Shown: one piece after another, positions 9,376 through 18,731 of the stretch
How the letters are laid out: every line of letters begins with the position of its first letter
Numbering within the stretch: position 1 is the first letter of the stretch
NCBI RefSeq assembly: GCF_000331775.1
Contig: NZ_CAPJ01000089.1
Span: forward strand, 1-34,751
DNA length: 34,751 nucleotides
Origin: Xanthomonas translucens pv. translucens DSM 18974
GTDB taxonomy: Bacteria; Pseudomonadota; Gammaproteobacteria; Xanthomonadales; Xanthomonadaceae
Reading direction: 5' to 3'
The notes under the pieces: model-generated
Told to the model about the DNA's origin: nothing
Database searches by the model: none
Seen by the model: only the letters and a program-made list of their open reading frames with translations
Translations under genes and position numbers: made by a program

Positions 9376-12036
9376 ATGAGCCAGACTCTTCTCACCCGCT
9401 CCACCAGCGTCGCAACCCGCCTGATGCTCGGCGTGGCCGCCATTGCCGTCCTGTGCTTCGGAGTGACCGCTGCGATCAGCTACGTGCGCAGCAGCGATGC
9501 CTTGCTCGTCTCGGCCAAGGACGGCATGGCCAATGTCGCGCGCCTGGAGGCGCAGCGCATTGCCAGCGACATGGATGCCGCTTTCATCTCCCACCAGATC
9601 GTCGCCAGCAGCATGTTGGTGCAGCGTCACCAGAGCGGCCAGATCCGCGAGACCTTCAGCGACATCCTGCTGCGCGGAGTGCGCCAGCACCCGAACTGGA
9701 CCGCCATGGGCACCATGTGGGAGCCGGAGACGTTCGACGGCAAGGACCAAGCCTATGTCAACGCCGAGGGCCACGACAGCAGCGGCCGCTACATGGTGTA
9801 CTGGGCATGGCAGGGCGACAAACAGGTGCGCGAGCCGCTGCGCGACTACGACGTCCCCGGCATCGGCGACTGGTATCTCAAGGCACGCCAGCAACACCGC
9901 CCGACCGTGGTCGAACCCTATCTCTATGAGATCGATGGCGCCAAGGTGCTGATGACCACGCTGACCACTCCGGTGCTCGAGAACGGCAAGTTCCTGGGCG
10001 TGGTGATCAGCGACTTCGGCCTGGACAAGCTGCAGCAACGCCTGTCCAAGTTGCGTCCGCTCGGCGAGGGCCAGGTGCGCCTGCTGTCGCCCGGCGGGGT
10101 GATCATCGCCGATCGCGACCCGGCGCTGGTCGGCAAGAAACTCGACGATCCGGCCACGCGCGCCTTGTTGGCCGGCATCGCCAAGGGCGAGACCGTGACC
10201 CGACAGGCCGCCGATCCGCAGACCGGCGCCAGCGACATCGAAGTGTATGTGCCGCTGCAGGTCGGCCAGACGCAGGAGCGCTTCGCGCTGGGCGTGGCGG
10301 TCCCGCGCGCGTTGCTGATGGCCCAGGCGCGTTCGCTGTTGTGGACCATCATCGCAGTCGGCCTGTGCGCGGCGCTGCTGCTCAGCGCCGGGCTTTACCT
10401 GCTGCTGCAACGCCTGGTGGTCAAGCCGCTGGCCGACGCCGCCGAAGTCTCTGCCGCGGTCGCCGACGGGCGCCTGGATAGCCGCATCCACTACCGACGC
10501 AACGATGAGCTGGGCCGCCTGTTCGGTTCGCTGCAGCGCATGCAGCAGCAGCTGCGCGCCGTGCTCGATGCGCAGAAGGAAATGGCGCAGCGCCACGACG
10601 CCGGCCAGATCAGCTACCGCATGGATGAAGGCGCCTTCCCCTGCGACTACGGGCGCATGGTCCGCGACAGCAACGCGCTGGCCGCCTCGCACATCGCGGT
10701 AAAGCTGCGCCTGGCGCAGATCATGGGCCGCTACGCGATCGGCGACCTCAGCGAGGACATGGAACGGTTGCCCGGCGAAAAAGCCGTGTTGACCGAGACC
10801 ATGGACACGGTCAAGCAGAACCTGACCGCGATGAACCGCGAGATCAACCAACTCGCCTCCGCCGCAGCGGCCGGCGACTTCAGCGTGCGCGGCGACGCGC
10901 AGCGCTTCCAGTACGACTTCCGCGCCATGGTCGACAGCCTCAACCTGCTGATGGCCACCGCCGACGGTAACCTGCAATCCTTGTCCACGCTGCTGCAGGC
11001 GATCGCCGCTGGCGACCTGAGCGTGCGCATGCACGGCGAGTTCCAGGGCGTGTTCGCCACGATGCGCGACGATGCCAACGCCACCTCCGAGCAGCTGGCC
11101 GCCATCGTCGGCCGCATCCAGACCGCCGCGATGAGCATCAACAGCGCGGCCAGCGAAATCGCCACCGGCAACGACGACCTGTCGCGGCGCACCGAGCAAC
11201 AGGCCGCCAGCCTGGAAGAGACTGCCGCGTCGATGGAGGAACTGACCTCCACGGTCAAGCAGAACGCCGAGCATGCGCGCCAGGCCAACCAGCTCGCCGT
11301 CGGCGCCGCATCGGTCGCCTCGCAGGGCGGCGACGTGGTGAGCCAGGTGGTCACCACGATGAGCGGCATCGAGACGTCCTCGAAGAAGATCGCCGACATC
11401 ATCTCGGTGATCGACGGCATTGCCTTCCAGACCAATATCCTGGCCTTGAACGCCGCGGTGGAAGCGGCACGTGCCGGCGAACAGGGCCGCGGTTTCGCCG
11501 TGGTCGCCAGCGAGGTGCGCACCCTGGCCCAGCGCTCGGCCGGTGCGGCCAAGGAGATCAAGAGCCTGATCGACGACTCGGTCACCCGCGTCGCCGAAGG
11601 GTCGGCGCTGGTGCGCCAGGCCGGCCAGACCATGACCGAGATCGTCTCCTCGGTGCAGCGCGTCACCGACATCATGGGCGAGATCTCCGCTGCCTCGCAG
11701 GAGCAGTACGCCGGTATCGAGCAGGTCAACCAGACCGTCACCCAGATGGACGAAGCCACCCAGCAAAACGCCGCCCTGGTCGAGGAAGCCACCGCCGCGG
11801 CGCGCGCGATGGAACACCAGGCCGGCCAGCTCACCGAGGCCGTGGCCGTGTTTAAGCTCGACACCGCGGTTGCCTCCACCACGCTGGCCATCGTACCCAG
11901 GCCCGGCGCAGCGCGCGCCACGCCCGCTGCGAAGGCGAAAACCAGGAGCGCGCCGGCAAAGCGCGGCACGCCATCCATGCCTGCGTTGCCAGGCACGCCG
12001 AGCAGCGCCAACGAAGCGCAGTGGCACGAGTTCTGA
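9376..12036 (+). CDS. Methyl-accepting chemotaxis protein D (double-Cache sensor)
   Basis: An 886-residue receptor starting at 9376, the first in-frame ATG (the upstream extension begins with TTG); no strong Shine-Dalgarno is seen. TM1 is about 14-34. A large periplasmic dCache-type domain covers about 36-315, with [19 protein letters not shown] (164-182) and [18 protein letters not shown] (184-201), typical of the membrane-distal Cache module. TM2 is about 321-343, then HAMP. The linker is the GQISYRMD/FPxDYG type, the signalling domain is Tsr-like, and the C-terminus AQWHEF is a tether. dCache domains bind small molecules directly, often amino acids or amines. The Arg normally preceding the WY pair in the amino-acid motif is not evident (GDWY here), so a non-standard ligand is possible. 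It is the only Cache receptor in the window. Confidence 0.93.
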   Translation: MSQTLLTRSTSVATRLMLGVAAIAVLCFGVTAAISYVRSSDALLVSAKDGMANVARLEAQRIASDMDAAFISHQIVASSMLVQRHQSGQIRETFSDILLRGVRQHPNWTAMGTMWEPETFDGKDQAYVNAEGHDSSGRYMVYWAWQGDKQVREPLRDYDVPGIGDWYLKARQQHRPTVVEPYLYEIDGAKVLMTTLTTPVLENGKFLGVVISDFGLDKLQQRLSKLRPLGEGQVRLLSPGGVIIADRDPALVGKKLDDPATRALLAGIAKGETVTRQAADPQTGASDIEVYVPLQVGQTQERFALGVAVPRALLMAQARSLLWTIIAVGLCAALLLSAGLYLLLQRLVVKPLADAAEVSAAVADGRLDSRIHYRRNDELGRLFGSLQRMQQQLRAVLDAQKEMAQRHDAGQISYRMDEGAFPCDYGRMVRDSNALAASHIAVKLRLAQIMGRYAIGDLSEDMERLPGEKAVLTETMDTVKQNLTAMNREINQLASAAAAGDFSVRGDAQRFQYDFRAMVDSLNLLMATADGNLQSLSTLLQAIAAGDLSVRMHGEFQGVFATMRDDANATSEQLAAIVGRIQTAAMSINSAASEIATGNDDLSRRTEQQAASLEETAASMEELTSTVKQNAEHARQANQLAVGAASVASQGGDVVSQVVTTMSGIETSSKKIADIISVIDGIAFQTNILALNAAVEAARAGEQGRGFAVVASEVRTLAQRSAGAAKEIKSLIDDSVTRVAEGSALVRQAGQTMTEIVSSVQRVTDIMGEISAASQEQYAGIEQVNQTVTQMDEATQQNAALVEEATAAARAMEHQAGQLTEAVAVFKLDTAVASTTLAIVPRPGAARATPAAKAKTRSAPAKRGTPSMPALPGTPSSANEAQWHEF

Positions 12037-12045
12037 GCCGCCGTG

Positions 12046-12086
12046 GTCCGGCGCGTTCCCGCACTGCGGCGGGGACGCGCCGGGAC
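12046..12086 (+). terminator. Long hairpin after MCP D
   Basis: The left arm 12046-12062 pairs with the right arm 12069-12086 (17 bp, one bulge, one G-T pair) around a 6-base loop. No T-run follows. Probably a terminator or mRNA-end structure. Confidence 0.55.
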
Positions 12087-12205
12087 GGTATGCGCCAGCG
12101 CAAGGCCCGCATGCCACCGCATGTCGCGGCGCGACAACCGCACCAGGCTGACCGCCGCTGCACTGTCCGTTCGATGACCGCCGCGCGCCATCGGCCGGAC
12201 ATGTT

Positions 12206-12232
12206 TAAAGATACTTCGCGCCTGGCCGCTAG
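12206..12232 (+). promoter_or_regulatory. Sigma-28 (FliA) promoter for outer-membrane gene and MCP E
   Basis: -35 TAAAGATA (12206-12213), 11 bases, -10 GCCGCTAG (12225-12232). The predicted start site is about 118 bases before the gene at 12358. There is no other promoter-like site in the 19-base gap before MCP E, so both genes are probably transcribed from here. Confidence 0.75.
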
Positions 12233-12357
12233 CGTGTAAGACATTTGGCTGACGCGTCCTGGCAGACGCGACAGCCGGTCCAAACGGACCCTGCGGCCAG
12301 TCGGCGACACCACGGCCAGGCGCATGTGTTCACCGTCGACCGTTGACAGGGAATACC

Positions 12358-13125
12358 ATGAAGCCTATAGCTCTTGCCAGCTGCCTGACCTTGTTCGGCA
12401 TCGCCAGCCTCGCGCACGCCGAAGAAGCGTCGATCGCCACCGACCGCCCCGACTTCGTCGAATCCAGCCTCACCGTCGGCGACCGCCGCCTGCAGGTGGA
12501 AACCAGCGTGGCCTGGGAGCGCGACGACGGTGTCGATGGCTACGCCACGCCCACCCTGTTGCGCTACGGCCTCGGCCCGACCTGGGAATTGCGCCTGGAA
12601 ACGGACGGCTGGCAACACAACGACGTGCCCGGCGGCGATGGCGACATCTCCGGCTTCGCCGATGTCTCGCTCGGGGTCAAGCATCACCTGGCAGCTTCAG
12701 ACGATGGCGGCGCCTCGCTGGCGTGGTTGCTGCACGTGGATCTGCCCAGCGGCGCGCACCGCCTGCGCGGCAACGGCGCGCGCCCCTCGTTCCGGCTGGT
12801 CGCCGAATGGGAACTCAGCGACAGCCTCTCCGCCGGGGTGATGCCGGGCGTGATCTGGAACGAGAACGAGGACGGCCACCGCTACGCGGCCGGCATCTTC
12901 GGCATGGTGCTCGGCAAGTCATGGACCGAGCGCAGCCGTTCGTTCGTCGAACTGGCGCTGCCGCAGATCGCCAACAGCAACGACGGCGGCACCGTCGCCC
13001 TGCTCGACATCGGCTCGGCCTGGCTGCTGAGCAACGACGTGCAGCTGGATGTGGCCTATAGCCACGGCCTCAACGACCGTTCGCCGGATCACGCGCTGGG
13101 CGCGGGTTTGTCCTTCCGTTTTTGA
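12358..13125 (+). CDS. Putative outer-membrane beta-barrel protein (MetA-pathway phenol degradation / transporter family)
   Basis: A 255-residue protein. The start at 12358 has AGGGA about 7 bases upstream and gives a clean signal peptide ([21 protein letters not shown], cleavage after AHA near residue 21). The mature protein opens with [11 protein letters not shown], a hallmark I associate with the 'MetA-pathway of phenol degradation' family of small outer-membrane proteins (PF13557). It continues with alternating amphipathic strands and ends in GLSFRF, the C-terminal Phe expected of a beta-barrel. It probably sits in the outer membrane and may pass hydrophobic or aromatic compounds; substrate is inference. 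It lies 19 bases before MCP E, behind a FliA-type promoter, which is unusual for this family and suggests a link to chemotaxis through E. Confidence 0.75.
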   Translation: MKPIALASCLTLFGIASLAHAEEASIATDRPDFVESSLTVGDRRLQVETSVAWERDDGVDGYATPTLLRYGLGPTWELRLETDGWQHNDVPGGDGDISGFADVSLGVKHHLAASDDGGASLAWLLHVDLPSGAHRLRGNGARPSFRLVAEWELSDSLSAGVMPGVIWNENEDGHRYAAGIFGMVLGKSWTERSRSFVELALPQIANSNDGGTVALLDIGSAWLLSNDVQLDVAYSHGLNDRSPDHALGAGLSFRF

Positions 13126-13144
13126 ACCGAACCAGGCGATACCG

Positions 13145-15520
13145 ATGAAGATCATGCACATGCTCGCAATCCTGGTGCTGGTGGCGGTGGTCGCGCTGCT
13201 GGCGCTGGGCGGCGTCGGTTACAGCGCGCAGCACGGATTGCTCAACGCGGTCGCCGCGCAGGTCATTTCCTCCGACGCGCTGCGCAACCATATGCAAGCG
13301 GACATGATGCACGACACCTTGCGCGGCGACGTGACCACCGCGCTGCTGTCGGCCTCGCGGCAGGACGCCGCAGGGGTCAAGGCCGCGCACGCGTCGTTGG
13401 TCGAGCATGCCGCGGAATTCCGTCAGGCCGTGGCCGACAACCGCAAACTGCCGCTGGATCCGGCATTGCGCCACGAACTGGATGCCGTCACGCCGGCGTT
13501 GCAGGACTACATCGCCGCCGCGAACCAGGTGTTGACCCTGGTCCAAACCAACGCGGACAGCGACGCCGCCTATGCCGCCTTCACCGAGAAATTCGAACAG
13601 CTCGAAACGCGCATGGGCTCGATCAGCGAGCGCATCCTGGCGCTGAACCAGAGCAGCCGCAGCGCCGCCGAACAGTACAGCCGCCGCGTGACCTGGCAAC
13701 AGGCCGCCGCAGTGGTGCTGGCGGTGCTGGGCATGGGACTGGCCGCCGGCTGGATCCTGCGTTCGGCGTCGCGCCTGCTCGGCGGCGAACCGCGGGTGGC
13801 GATGGCCGCCGCCCAGCACATCGCCGAAGGGCGCCTGGATCAGCCGATCCCGGTCGCCGCCAAGCACGCCAACAGCCTGATGGCGGCGCTGGCGCGCATG
13901 CAGCGCGAACTGCGCGAGCGGATCGAACGCGAGCGCAGCGTCGCGGCCGAGAACCTGCGCATCCGCACCGCGCTGGACAACGCCTCGACCGGCATGTACA
14001 TCGCCGATCCCGACCTGACCATCGTCTACGCCAACGGCGCGCTGCAGCAACTGCTGCACACCTACGCCGACGACATCCATGCCTGTGCGCCGGCCTTCAC
14101 GCGTTCCAGCCCGCTGCTCGGCCAGCCGGTGTCGCTGCTGGAAGTGGGCAACTCGCAGGACGCGGAGATCTACCAGCAGCTCGACCGCCAGGGCGTCGCG
14201 CAGCGCGAGGTGCGTTACCGCGATGCCCGCATCGCGCAGGAGATTTCCGCGATCCGCAACGAGCTCGGCGCGCACGTCGGTTTCGTCTGCGAATGGCGCG
14301 ACCGCACCGCCGAGGCCAAGGTCGAAGTGGACGTAGCCGAGGTGGTGCGCAGCGCCGCCGCCGGCGATCTGTCCAAGCGTATCGACAGCGACGGCAAACA
14401 GGGCTTCTTCCTGCTGCTGGCACAGCAGCTCAACGGCTTGCTCGACGCCAACGCCGGCAGCATCGCCGAAGTGTCGCGCCTGCTCAGCGCATTGGCCGAC
14501 GGCGACCTGAGCGCGCGCATGCACGGCGAATTCCAGGGCGTGTTCGCCACGATGCGCGACGACGCCAACGCCACCGCCGAGCGCCTGGCCAGCATCGTCG
14601 GCCGCATCCAGCAGGCCGCCGGGAATATCAACACCGCGGCCAGCGAGATCGCCGCCGGCAACGACGACCTGTCGCTGCGCACCGAGCAGCAGGCCGCAAG
14701 TCTGGAAGAGACTGCCGCGTCGATGGAGGAACTGACCTCCACGGTCAAGCAGAACGCCGAGCATGCGCGCCAGGCCAACCAGCTCGCCGTCGGCGCCGCA
14801 TCGGTCGCCTCGCAGGGCGGCGAGGTGGTGAGCCAGGTGGTGACTACGATGAGCGGCATCGAGACGTCCTCGAAGAAGATCGCCGACATCATCTCGGTGA
14901 TCGACGGCATCGCCTTCCAGACCAATATCCTGGCCTTGAATGCCGCAGTGGAAGCCGCACGTGCCGGCGAACAGGGCCGCGGTTTCGCCGTGGTCGCCAG
15001 CGAGGTGCGCACCCTGGCCCAGCGCTCGGCGGGCGCGGCCAAGGAGATCAAGCACCTGATCGACGACTCGGTCACCCGCGTCGCCGAAGGGTCGGCGCTG
15101 GTCGATCAAGCCGGCCGCACCATGCAGGAGATCGTGTCCTCGGTGCAGCGCGTGACCGATATCATGGGCGAGATCTCCGCCGCCTCGCAGGAGCAGTCGT
15201 CGGGGATCGAGCAGGTCAACCAGACCGTCACCCAGATGGACGAAGCCACCCAGCAGAACGCCGCCCTGGTCGAGGAAGCCACCGCCGCCGCACGCGCCAT
15301 GGAGGAACAGGCCGGTCAGCTGAGCGAGGTCGTCGCGATATTCAGACTCGACGGCCACGTGCCGGGCACCGCGGTGCCGAGCCGGACAGCGACCGCCGTG
15401 AAGGCGCTACCGAAGCGGCCTCAGCCAGCGAGCGGCATGCGCACGCCAGCCGTTCGCGCGATTCCCGGCAATCGCGCTATCGTCCACCCCGCGATCGAGA
15501 CGGATTGGCAAGCGTTCTGA
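13145..15520 (+). CDS. Methyl-accepting chemotaxis protein E (helical sensor plus PAS)
   Basis: A 791-residue receptor. The start at 13145 ([16 protein letters not shown]) gives a proper TM1 (about 5-26) and has AGGCGA upstream. The periplasmic helical domain is about 28-185, with [14 protein letters not shown] near 54-67. TM2 is about 187-206, followed by a HAMP-like segment ([18 protein letters not shown]). A cytoplasmic PAS domain spans about 268-390 ([39 protein letters not shown]). GDLSKRID and [11 protein letters not shown] linker units precede the Tsr-like domain. The C-terminus TDWQAF is a tether. The PAS cofactor is not evident. Co-transcription with the outer-membrane gene upstream is likely. 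Its 3' end is duplicated in MCP A. Confidence 0.93.
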   Translation: MKIMHMLAILVLVAVVALLALGGVGYSAQHGLLNAVAAQVISSDALRNHMQADMMHDTLRGDVTTALLSASRQDAAGVKAAHASLVEHAAEFRQAVADNRKLPLDPALRHELDAVTPALQDYIAAANQVLTLVQTNADSDAAYAAFTEKFEQLETRMGSISERILALNQSSRSAAEQYSRRVTWQQAAAVVLAVLGMGLAAGWILRSASRLLGGEPRVAMAAAQHIAEGRLDQPIPVAAKHANSLMAALARMQRELRERIERERSVAAENLRIRTALDNASTGMYIADPDLTIVYANGALQQLLHTYADDIHACAPAFTRSSPLLGQPVSLLEVGNSQDAEIYQQLDRQGVAQREVRYRDARIAQEISAIRNELGAHVGFVCEWRDRTAEAKVEVDVAEVVRSAAAGDLSKRIDSDGKQGFFLLLAQQLNGLLDANAGSIAEVSRLLSALADGDLSARMHGEFQGVFATMRDDANATAERLASIVGRIQQAAGNINTAASEIAAGNDDLSLRTEQQAASLEETAASMEELTSTVKQNAEHARQANQLAVGAASVASQGGEVVSQVVTTMSGIETSSKKIADIISVIDGIAFQTNILALNAAVEAARAGEQGRGFAVVASEVRTLAQRSAGAAKEIKHLIDDSVTRVAEGSALVDQAGRTMQEIVSSVQRVTDIMGEISAASQEQSSGIEQVNQTVTQMDEATQQNAALVEEATAAARAMEEQAGQLSEVVAIFRLDGHVPGTAVPSRTATAVKALPKRPQPASGMRTPAVRAIPGNRAIVHPAIETDWQAF

Positions 15521-15558
15521 TGGAGTGCAAGCGGGGCGGTTCGCCCGGCTGCACTCCA
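15521..15558 (+). terminator. Hairpin after MCP E
   Basis: TGGAGTGCA (15521-15529) pairs perfectly with TGCACTCCA (15550-15558), and the inner part pairs GGGC with GCCC. It begins directly after the TGA stop. There is no T-run. Confidence 0.5.
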
Positions 15559-15795
15559 GGCACCAGCGTCGCATGAACGCCGACGCGCCATCGCAAGCCT
15601 GCCGCGCGTAGGGAACGCACCCGCCCAAGGTCGGGAGTCGCCCTACACCCAAAGTTCCATACGCCTATCCAGCATCCGTGCCGCTATTGCATTCAGGCGA
15701 CGGTACAACAGCTGCTACACAGCTGGACAGAAACGCAGCTCCACAACGAAACAGTCGAATTCTTTCTCCATTTGTTTACGGCCAAGTCTCGTCGC

Positions 15796-15824
15796 TAAAG
15801 ACATTTCTTCGGCAATGCCGTTAT
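15796..15824 (+). promoter_or_regulatory. Possible sigma-28 (FliA) promoter for MCP F
   Basis: TAAAGACA (15796-15803) and GCCGTTAT (15817-15824) are both good boxes, but the spacer is 13 bases rather than the 11 found elsewhere in the island. It lies 56 bases before the MCP F start. It may be weaker or use a shifted -35. Confidence 0.4.
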
Positions 15825-15880
15825 GCAGGGCGTTGTCCAACGAACCGTACAGCAACATTTGGTAATCAAAGAGGTCAACC

Positions 15881-18124
15881 ATGAATTCGTTCCTGCAACG
15901 CTACAACGTCGGGCGCCGCCTGGGCGGCGCCTTTGGCCTTCTGATCCTGCTCTCCTGCCTGCTGGTGGCGGCAGGGCTACTGTCCATGTCGCGTGCCCAC
16001 AAGGAACTCGACAACATCGTCAAAGTTAACGTCGAGAAGGCCCGGATCGGCAATAGCATGCTCAATGCAAACAGCAACATCCTGATCGCACTGGGCACCC
16101 TGGCCATGATCACCAGCGAGGAACTCAACCAGCAGGCGCTGGCTGAGATCAAGACACAGCGCCAGCGTTATGCGGACTTGCGCAAGCAACTGGAGACATT
16201 CACCGCCAGCGAGAAAGGCAGAGCACTTCGCAACGAGATCGACGCCGCGCGCGCCACCGCGCGCACCATGAACGACGAAGTCATCGCACTCGCCACCTCC
16301 GGCCGCAATGCCGAAGCGCAAACTGCGCTGAGCGAGCGCTCGCGCCCGGCCACCCTCGCCTGGAACGCGAAGATCAACGAGAACGTGGAATTGCAGGACG
16401 AACAGATGCAGGCGGCCTATGCCCAGGCGACGCAGGCGATGGCCAGCGGCCGCAACATGCTGATCGGCGGCGGCGTGGCGGTGCTGATCGTCAGCAGCCT
16501 GCTGGCCTGGGCGATCACCCGCAGCCTGACCCAGCCGCTGGACCGCGCCACCCGCGCCGCCGAGGCGATCGCCGATGGCCGCCTGGACAACGATGTGCAG
16601 ACCCAGGCACGCGACGAACCCGGCCGCCTGCTCAATGCGATGGAGAACATGCAAGGACAGCTGCAGCGCTTCTCCAGCGAAACCGCGCAGATGATCGAAC
16701 TGCACGCCGACAAGGACATGAGCCACCGCATGCCGCTGGATTTCCCCGGCGTGTACGGCGACTTGAGCAAGGGCATCAACACCATGATGTTCGAGCACCT
16801 GGACGCGATCGTCGATGCGATCGCCGTGCTCAACGAATACGCCAACGGCGACCTGCGCCGCGATGCGCGGCGCCTGCCCGGCAGCCGCGCGGTGTTGCAC
16901 CAATCGATGGACGCGGCCAAGACCAGCCTGCTGACGATCAACACCGAGATCAAGCGCCTGGCGGCCGCGGCCGCCGCTGGCGACTTCAGTGCGCGCGGCG
17001 ATGCGCAGCACTTCCAGCACGATTTCCAGGCGATGGTGCAGGGCCTCAACGCAATGATGGAAGTCAGCGACCGCAACCTCGGCAAGCTCTCGGCGCTGCT
17101 TCAATCGATCGCCGCCGGCGACCTGACCGCGCGCATGCACGGCGAGTTCCATGGCGTGTTCGCCCGGATGCGCGACGACGCCAACGCCACCGCCGACCAG
17201 TTGACCGGCATCGTCGGCGGCATCCAGACCGCCGCGCTCAGCATCAATGCCGCGGCCAGCGAAATCGCCACCGGCAACGACGACCTGTCGCGGCGCACCG
17301 AGCAGCAGGCCGCCAGCCTGGAAGAAACCGCCGCCTCGATGGAAGAACTGACCTCCACGGTCAAGCAGAATGCCGAGCATGCGCGCCAGGCCAACCAGCT
17401 CGCCGTCGGCGCCGCCGCGGTCGCCTCGCAGGGCGGCGAGGTGGTCAGCCAGGTGGTCACCACGATGAGCGGCATCGAGACCTCCTCGAAGAAGATCGCC
17501 GACATCATCTCGGTGATCGACGGCATCGCTTTCCAGACCAACATCCTGGCCTTGAACGCCGCGGTGGAAGCGGCGCGTGCCGGCGAACAGGGCCGCGGTT
17601 TCGCCGTGGTCGCCAGCGAGGTGCGCACCCTGGCCCAGCGCTCGGCCGGTGCGGCCAAGGAGATCAAGAGCCTGATCGACGACTCGGTCACCCGTGTCGC
17701 CGAAGGGTCGACGCTGGTGCGCCAGGCTGGCCAGACCATGACCGAGATCATGTCCTCTGTGCAGCGCGTCACCGACATCATGGGCGAGATCTCCGCCGCC
17801 TCGCAGGAGCAGTACGCCGGTATCGAACAGGTCAACCAGACCGTCACCCAGATGGACGAAGCCACCCAGCAGAACGCGGCACTGGTGGAGGAAGCCACCG
17901 CCGCGGCACGTTCGATGGAAGACCAGGCCGGTCAACTCACCGAAGCGGTGTCCGTGTTCAAGATCGACGACATCTCCGCGCCAGCGCGTCCCCGCCCAGC
18001 GCCAGCCGCAGCGGACGTGGCTGCCGTGGTCAAGGCGCAGGTGGCCGCCGCGACCCGCGCGGTGCGCAATGCGCCCAAACGCGCCGCAGGCGGTGGCGGC
18101 AACGCCAGTTGGCAGGAGTTCTGA
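15881..18124 (+). CDS. Methyl-accepting chemotaxis protein F (paralogue of B)
   Basis: A 747-residue receptor starting at 15881 behind AAAGAGGT, the same ribosome-binding site as B. Its layout equals B: TM1 about 15-36, helical sensor 37-190, TM2 about 193-213, HAMP, the [14 protein letters not shown] linker, the [15 protein letters not shown] and [11 protein letters not shown] units, and the Tsr-like domain. Sensor substitutions relative to B cluster in the 103-172 region (for example [17 protein letters not shown], and [17 protein letters not shown]), so ligand preference may have shifted. Unlike B it keeps a tether, NASWQEF. Its tail (VVKAQ, ATRAVR, PKR) resembles that of G rather than B, pointing to exchange of C-terminal ends between neighbours. 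Ligand unknown. Confidence 0.93.
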   Translation: MNSFLQRYNVGRRLGGAFGLLILLSCLLVAAGLLSMSRAHKELDNIVKVNVEKARIGNSMLNANSNILIALGTLAMITSEELNQQALAEIKTQRQRYADLRKQLETFTASEKGRALRNEIDAARATARTMNDEVIALATSGRNAEAQTALSERSRPATLAWNAKINENVELQDEQMQAAYAQATQAMASGRNMLIGGGVAVLIVSSLLAWAITRSLTQPLDRATRAAEAIADGRLDNDVQTQARDEPGRLLNAMENMQGQLQRFSSETAQMIELHADKDMSHRMPLDFPGVYGDLSKGINTMMFEHLDAIVDAIAVLNEYANGDLRRDARRLPGSRAVLHQSMDAAKTSLLTINTEIKRLAAAAAAGDFSARGDAQHFQHDFQAMVQGLNAMMEVSDRNLGKLSALLQSIAAGDLTARMHGEFHGVFARMRDDANATADQLTGIVGGIQTAALSINAAASEIATGNDDLSRRTEQQAASLEETAASMEELTSTVKQNAEHARQANQLAVGAAAVASQGGEVVSQVVTTMSGIETSSKKIADIISVIDGIAFQTNILALNAAVEAARAGEQGRGFAVVASEVRTLAQRSAGAAKEIKSLIDDSVTRVAEGSTLVRQAGQTMTEIMSSVQRVTDIMGEISAASQEQYAGIEQVNQTVTQMDEATQQNAALVEEATAAARSMEDQAGQLTEAVSVFKIDDISAPARPRPAPAAADVAAVVKAQVAAATRAVRNAPKRAAGGGGNASWQEF

Positions 18125-18127
18125 ACT

Positions 18128-18166
18128 CCTGCCGCCGTCATGCCGCTAAGGCATGCCGGCAGCAGG
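18128..18166 (+). terminator. Hairpin after MCP F
   Basis: The arms 18128-18144 and 18150-18166 form 17 bp with two mismatches around GCTAA, directly after the stop. No T-run follows immediately. Confidence 0.55.
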
Positions 18167-18198
18167 CAGGCATTCTGTTGCACCGGCATTGGATGATC

Positions 18199-18229
18199 GG
18201 CAAGCCCGGACCTCAGGTTCGGGCTTGCC
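18199..18229 (+). terminator. Second hairpin after MCP F
   Basis: GGCAAGCCCGGACCT (18199-18213) pairs with AGGTTCGGGCTTGCC (18215-18229), 15 positions with one G-T pair. The central bases must open to form the loop. It is a near-perfect palindrome and may act with the preceding hairpin or be a binding site. Confidence 0.45.
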
Positions 18230-18464
18230 CATGTCGGCGACATGAACATCCGCCATGCGCGGCCGTAGCCCCGAACAGATCGGCACCTCGTCACAGCGAT
18301 CGATGCGCGACCAGACATGGCCCACCGGATCGCCGATGGCATCTCGCAGCGGCAGCGGCGCAAGGCATGGGAATCATGCTCATGCGGGGTGCAAAAAGAC
18401 ACTGGTCGAGCCCTCAAGCTTTTGGGATGAGCAGCCTGGGCCGAACTTTTTTCCGACGACGCCC

Positions 18465-18491
18465 TAAAGTCCGTCCAGACAAGGCCGCTAA
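18465..18491 (+). promoter_or_regulatory. Sigma-28 (FliA) promoter for MCP G
   Basis: -35 TAAAGTCC (18465-18472), 11 bases, -10 GCCGCTAA (18484-18491). Among the best matches in the window. Confidence 0.8.
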
Positions 18492-18731
18492 AAGTCTCGA
18501 TATCAACATTTGTCTAAAAAATACCACTCAACTTTCACACCCCATGTGATCATGCCACCCCGCTCACCGCATCGACGCTCCTGTCTTGCGCCTGGGCAAA
18601 AGCACCACCGGCGGCTCCTGTCTGTCGCTGCGTCACGTCTGCTGAGCTCCGGCGCCCGGCAGACCGCTTTCTCCTGCCGGGCCCGTACTTTCACAGTTCG
18701 CTCGTTCAACAACATGACCCGGTAGAGAAAA

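Larger units (their letters stand above)
12037..12357. other. Intergenic region MCP D to outer-membrane gene; no gene seen
   Basis: This 321-base gap holds a long hairpin just after the MCP D stop (12046-12086), a strong FliA-type promoter (12206-12232), and a small GGTCC-AAAC-GGACC hairpin in the leader. Antisense frames here are continuations of shadows over MCP D. Confidence 0.6.
15335..15880 (+). repeat. Duplicated block, copy 2: MCP E 3' end plus E-F spacer
   Basis: Counterpart of 3859-4406. The spacers are 360 and 362 bases long and align along their whole length with scattered substitutions and few indels. Similarity continues into the following receptors (F and B), including their sensor domains, which are otherwise the least conserved parts of these receptors. 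Confidence 0.85.
18125..18731. other. Intergenic region MCP F to MCP G; no gene seen
   Basis: This 607-base gap contains two strong hairpins (18128-18166 and 18199-18229), no recognisable gene, a very good FliA-type promoter (18465-18491) and about 230 bases of leader before MCP G. The promoter-proximal leader (about 18490-18550) is AT-rich for this window. Confidence 0.6.

Noticed and set aside
18109..18549. Open frame in the F-G gap
   Set aside because: It overlaps the F stop, two hairpins and the FliA promoter, and shows no protein-like pattern.
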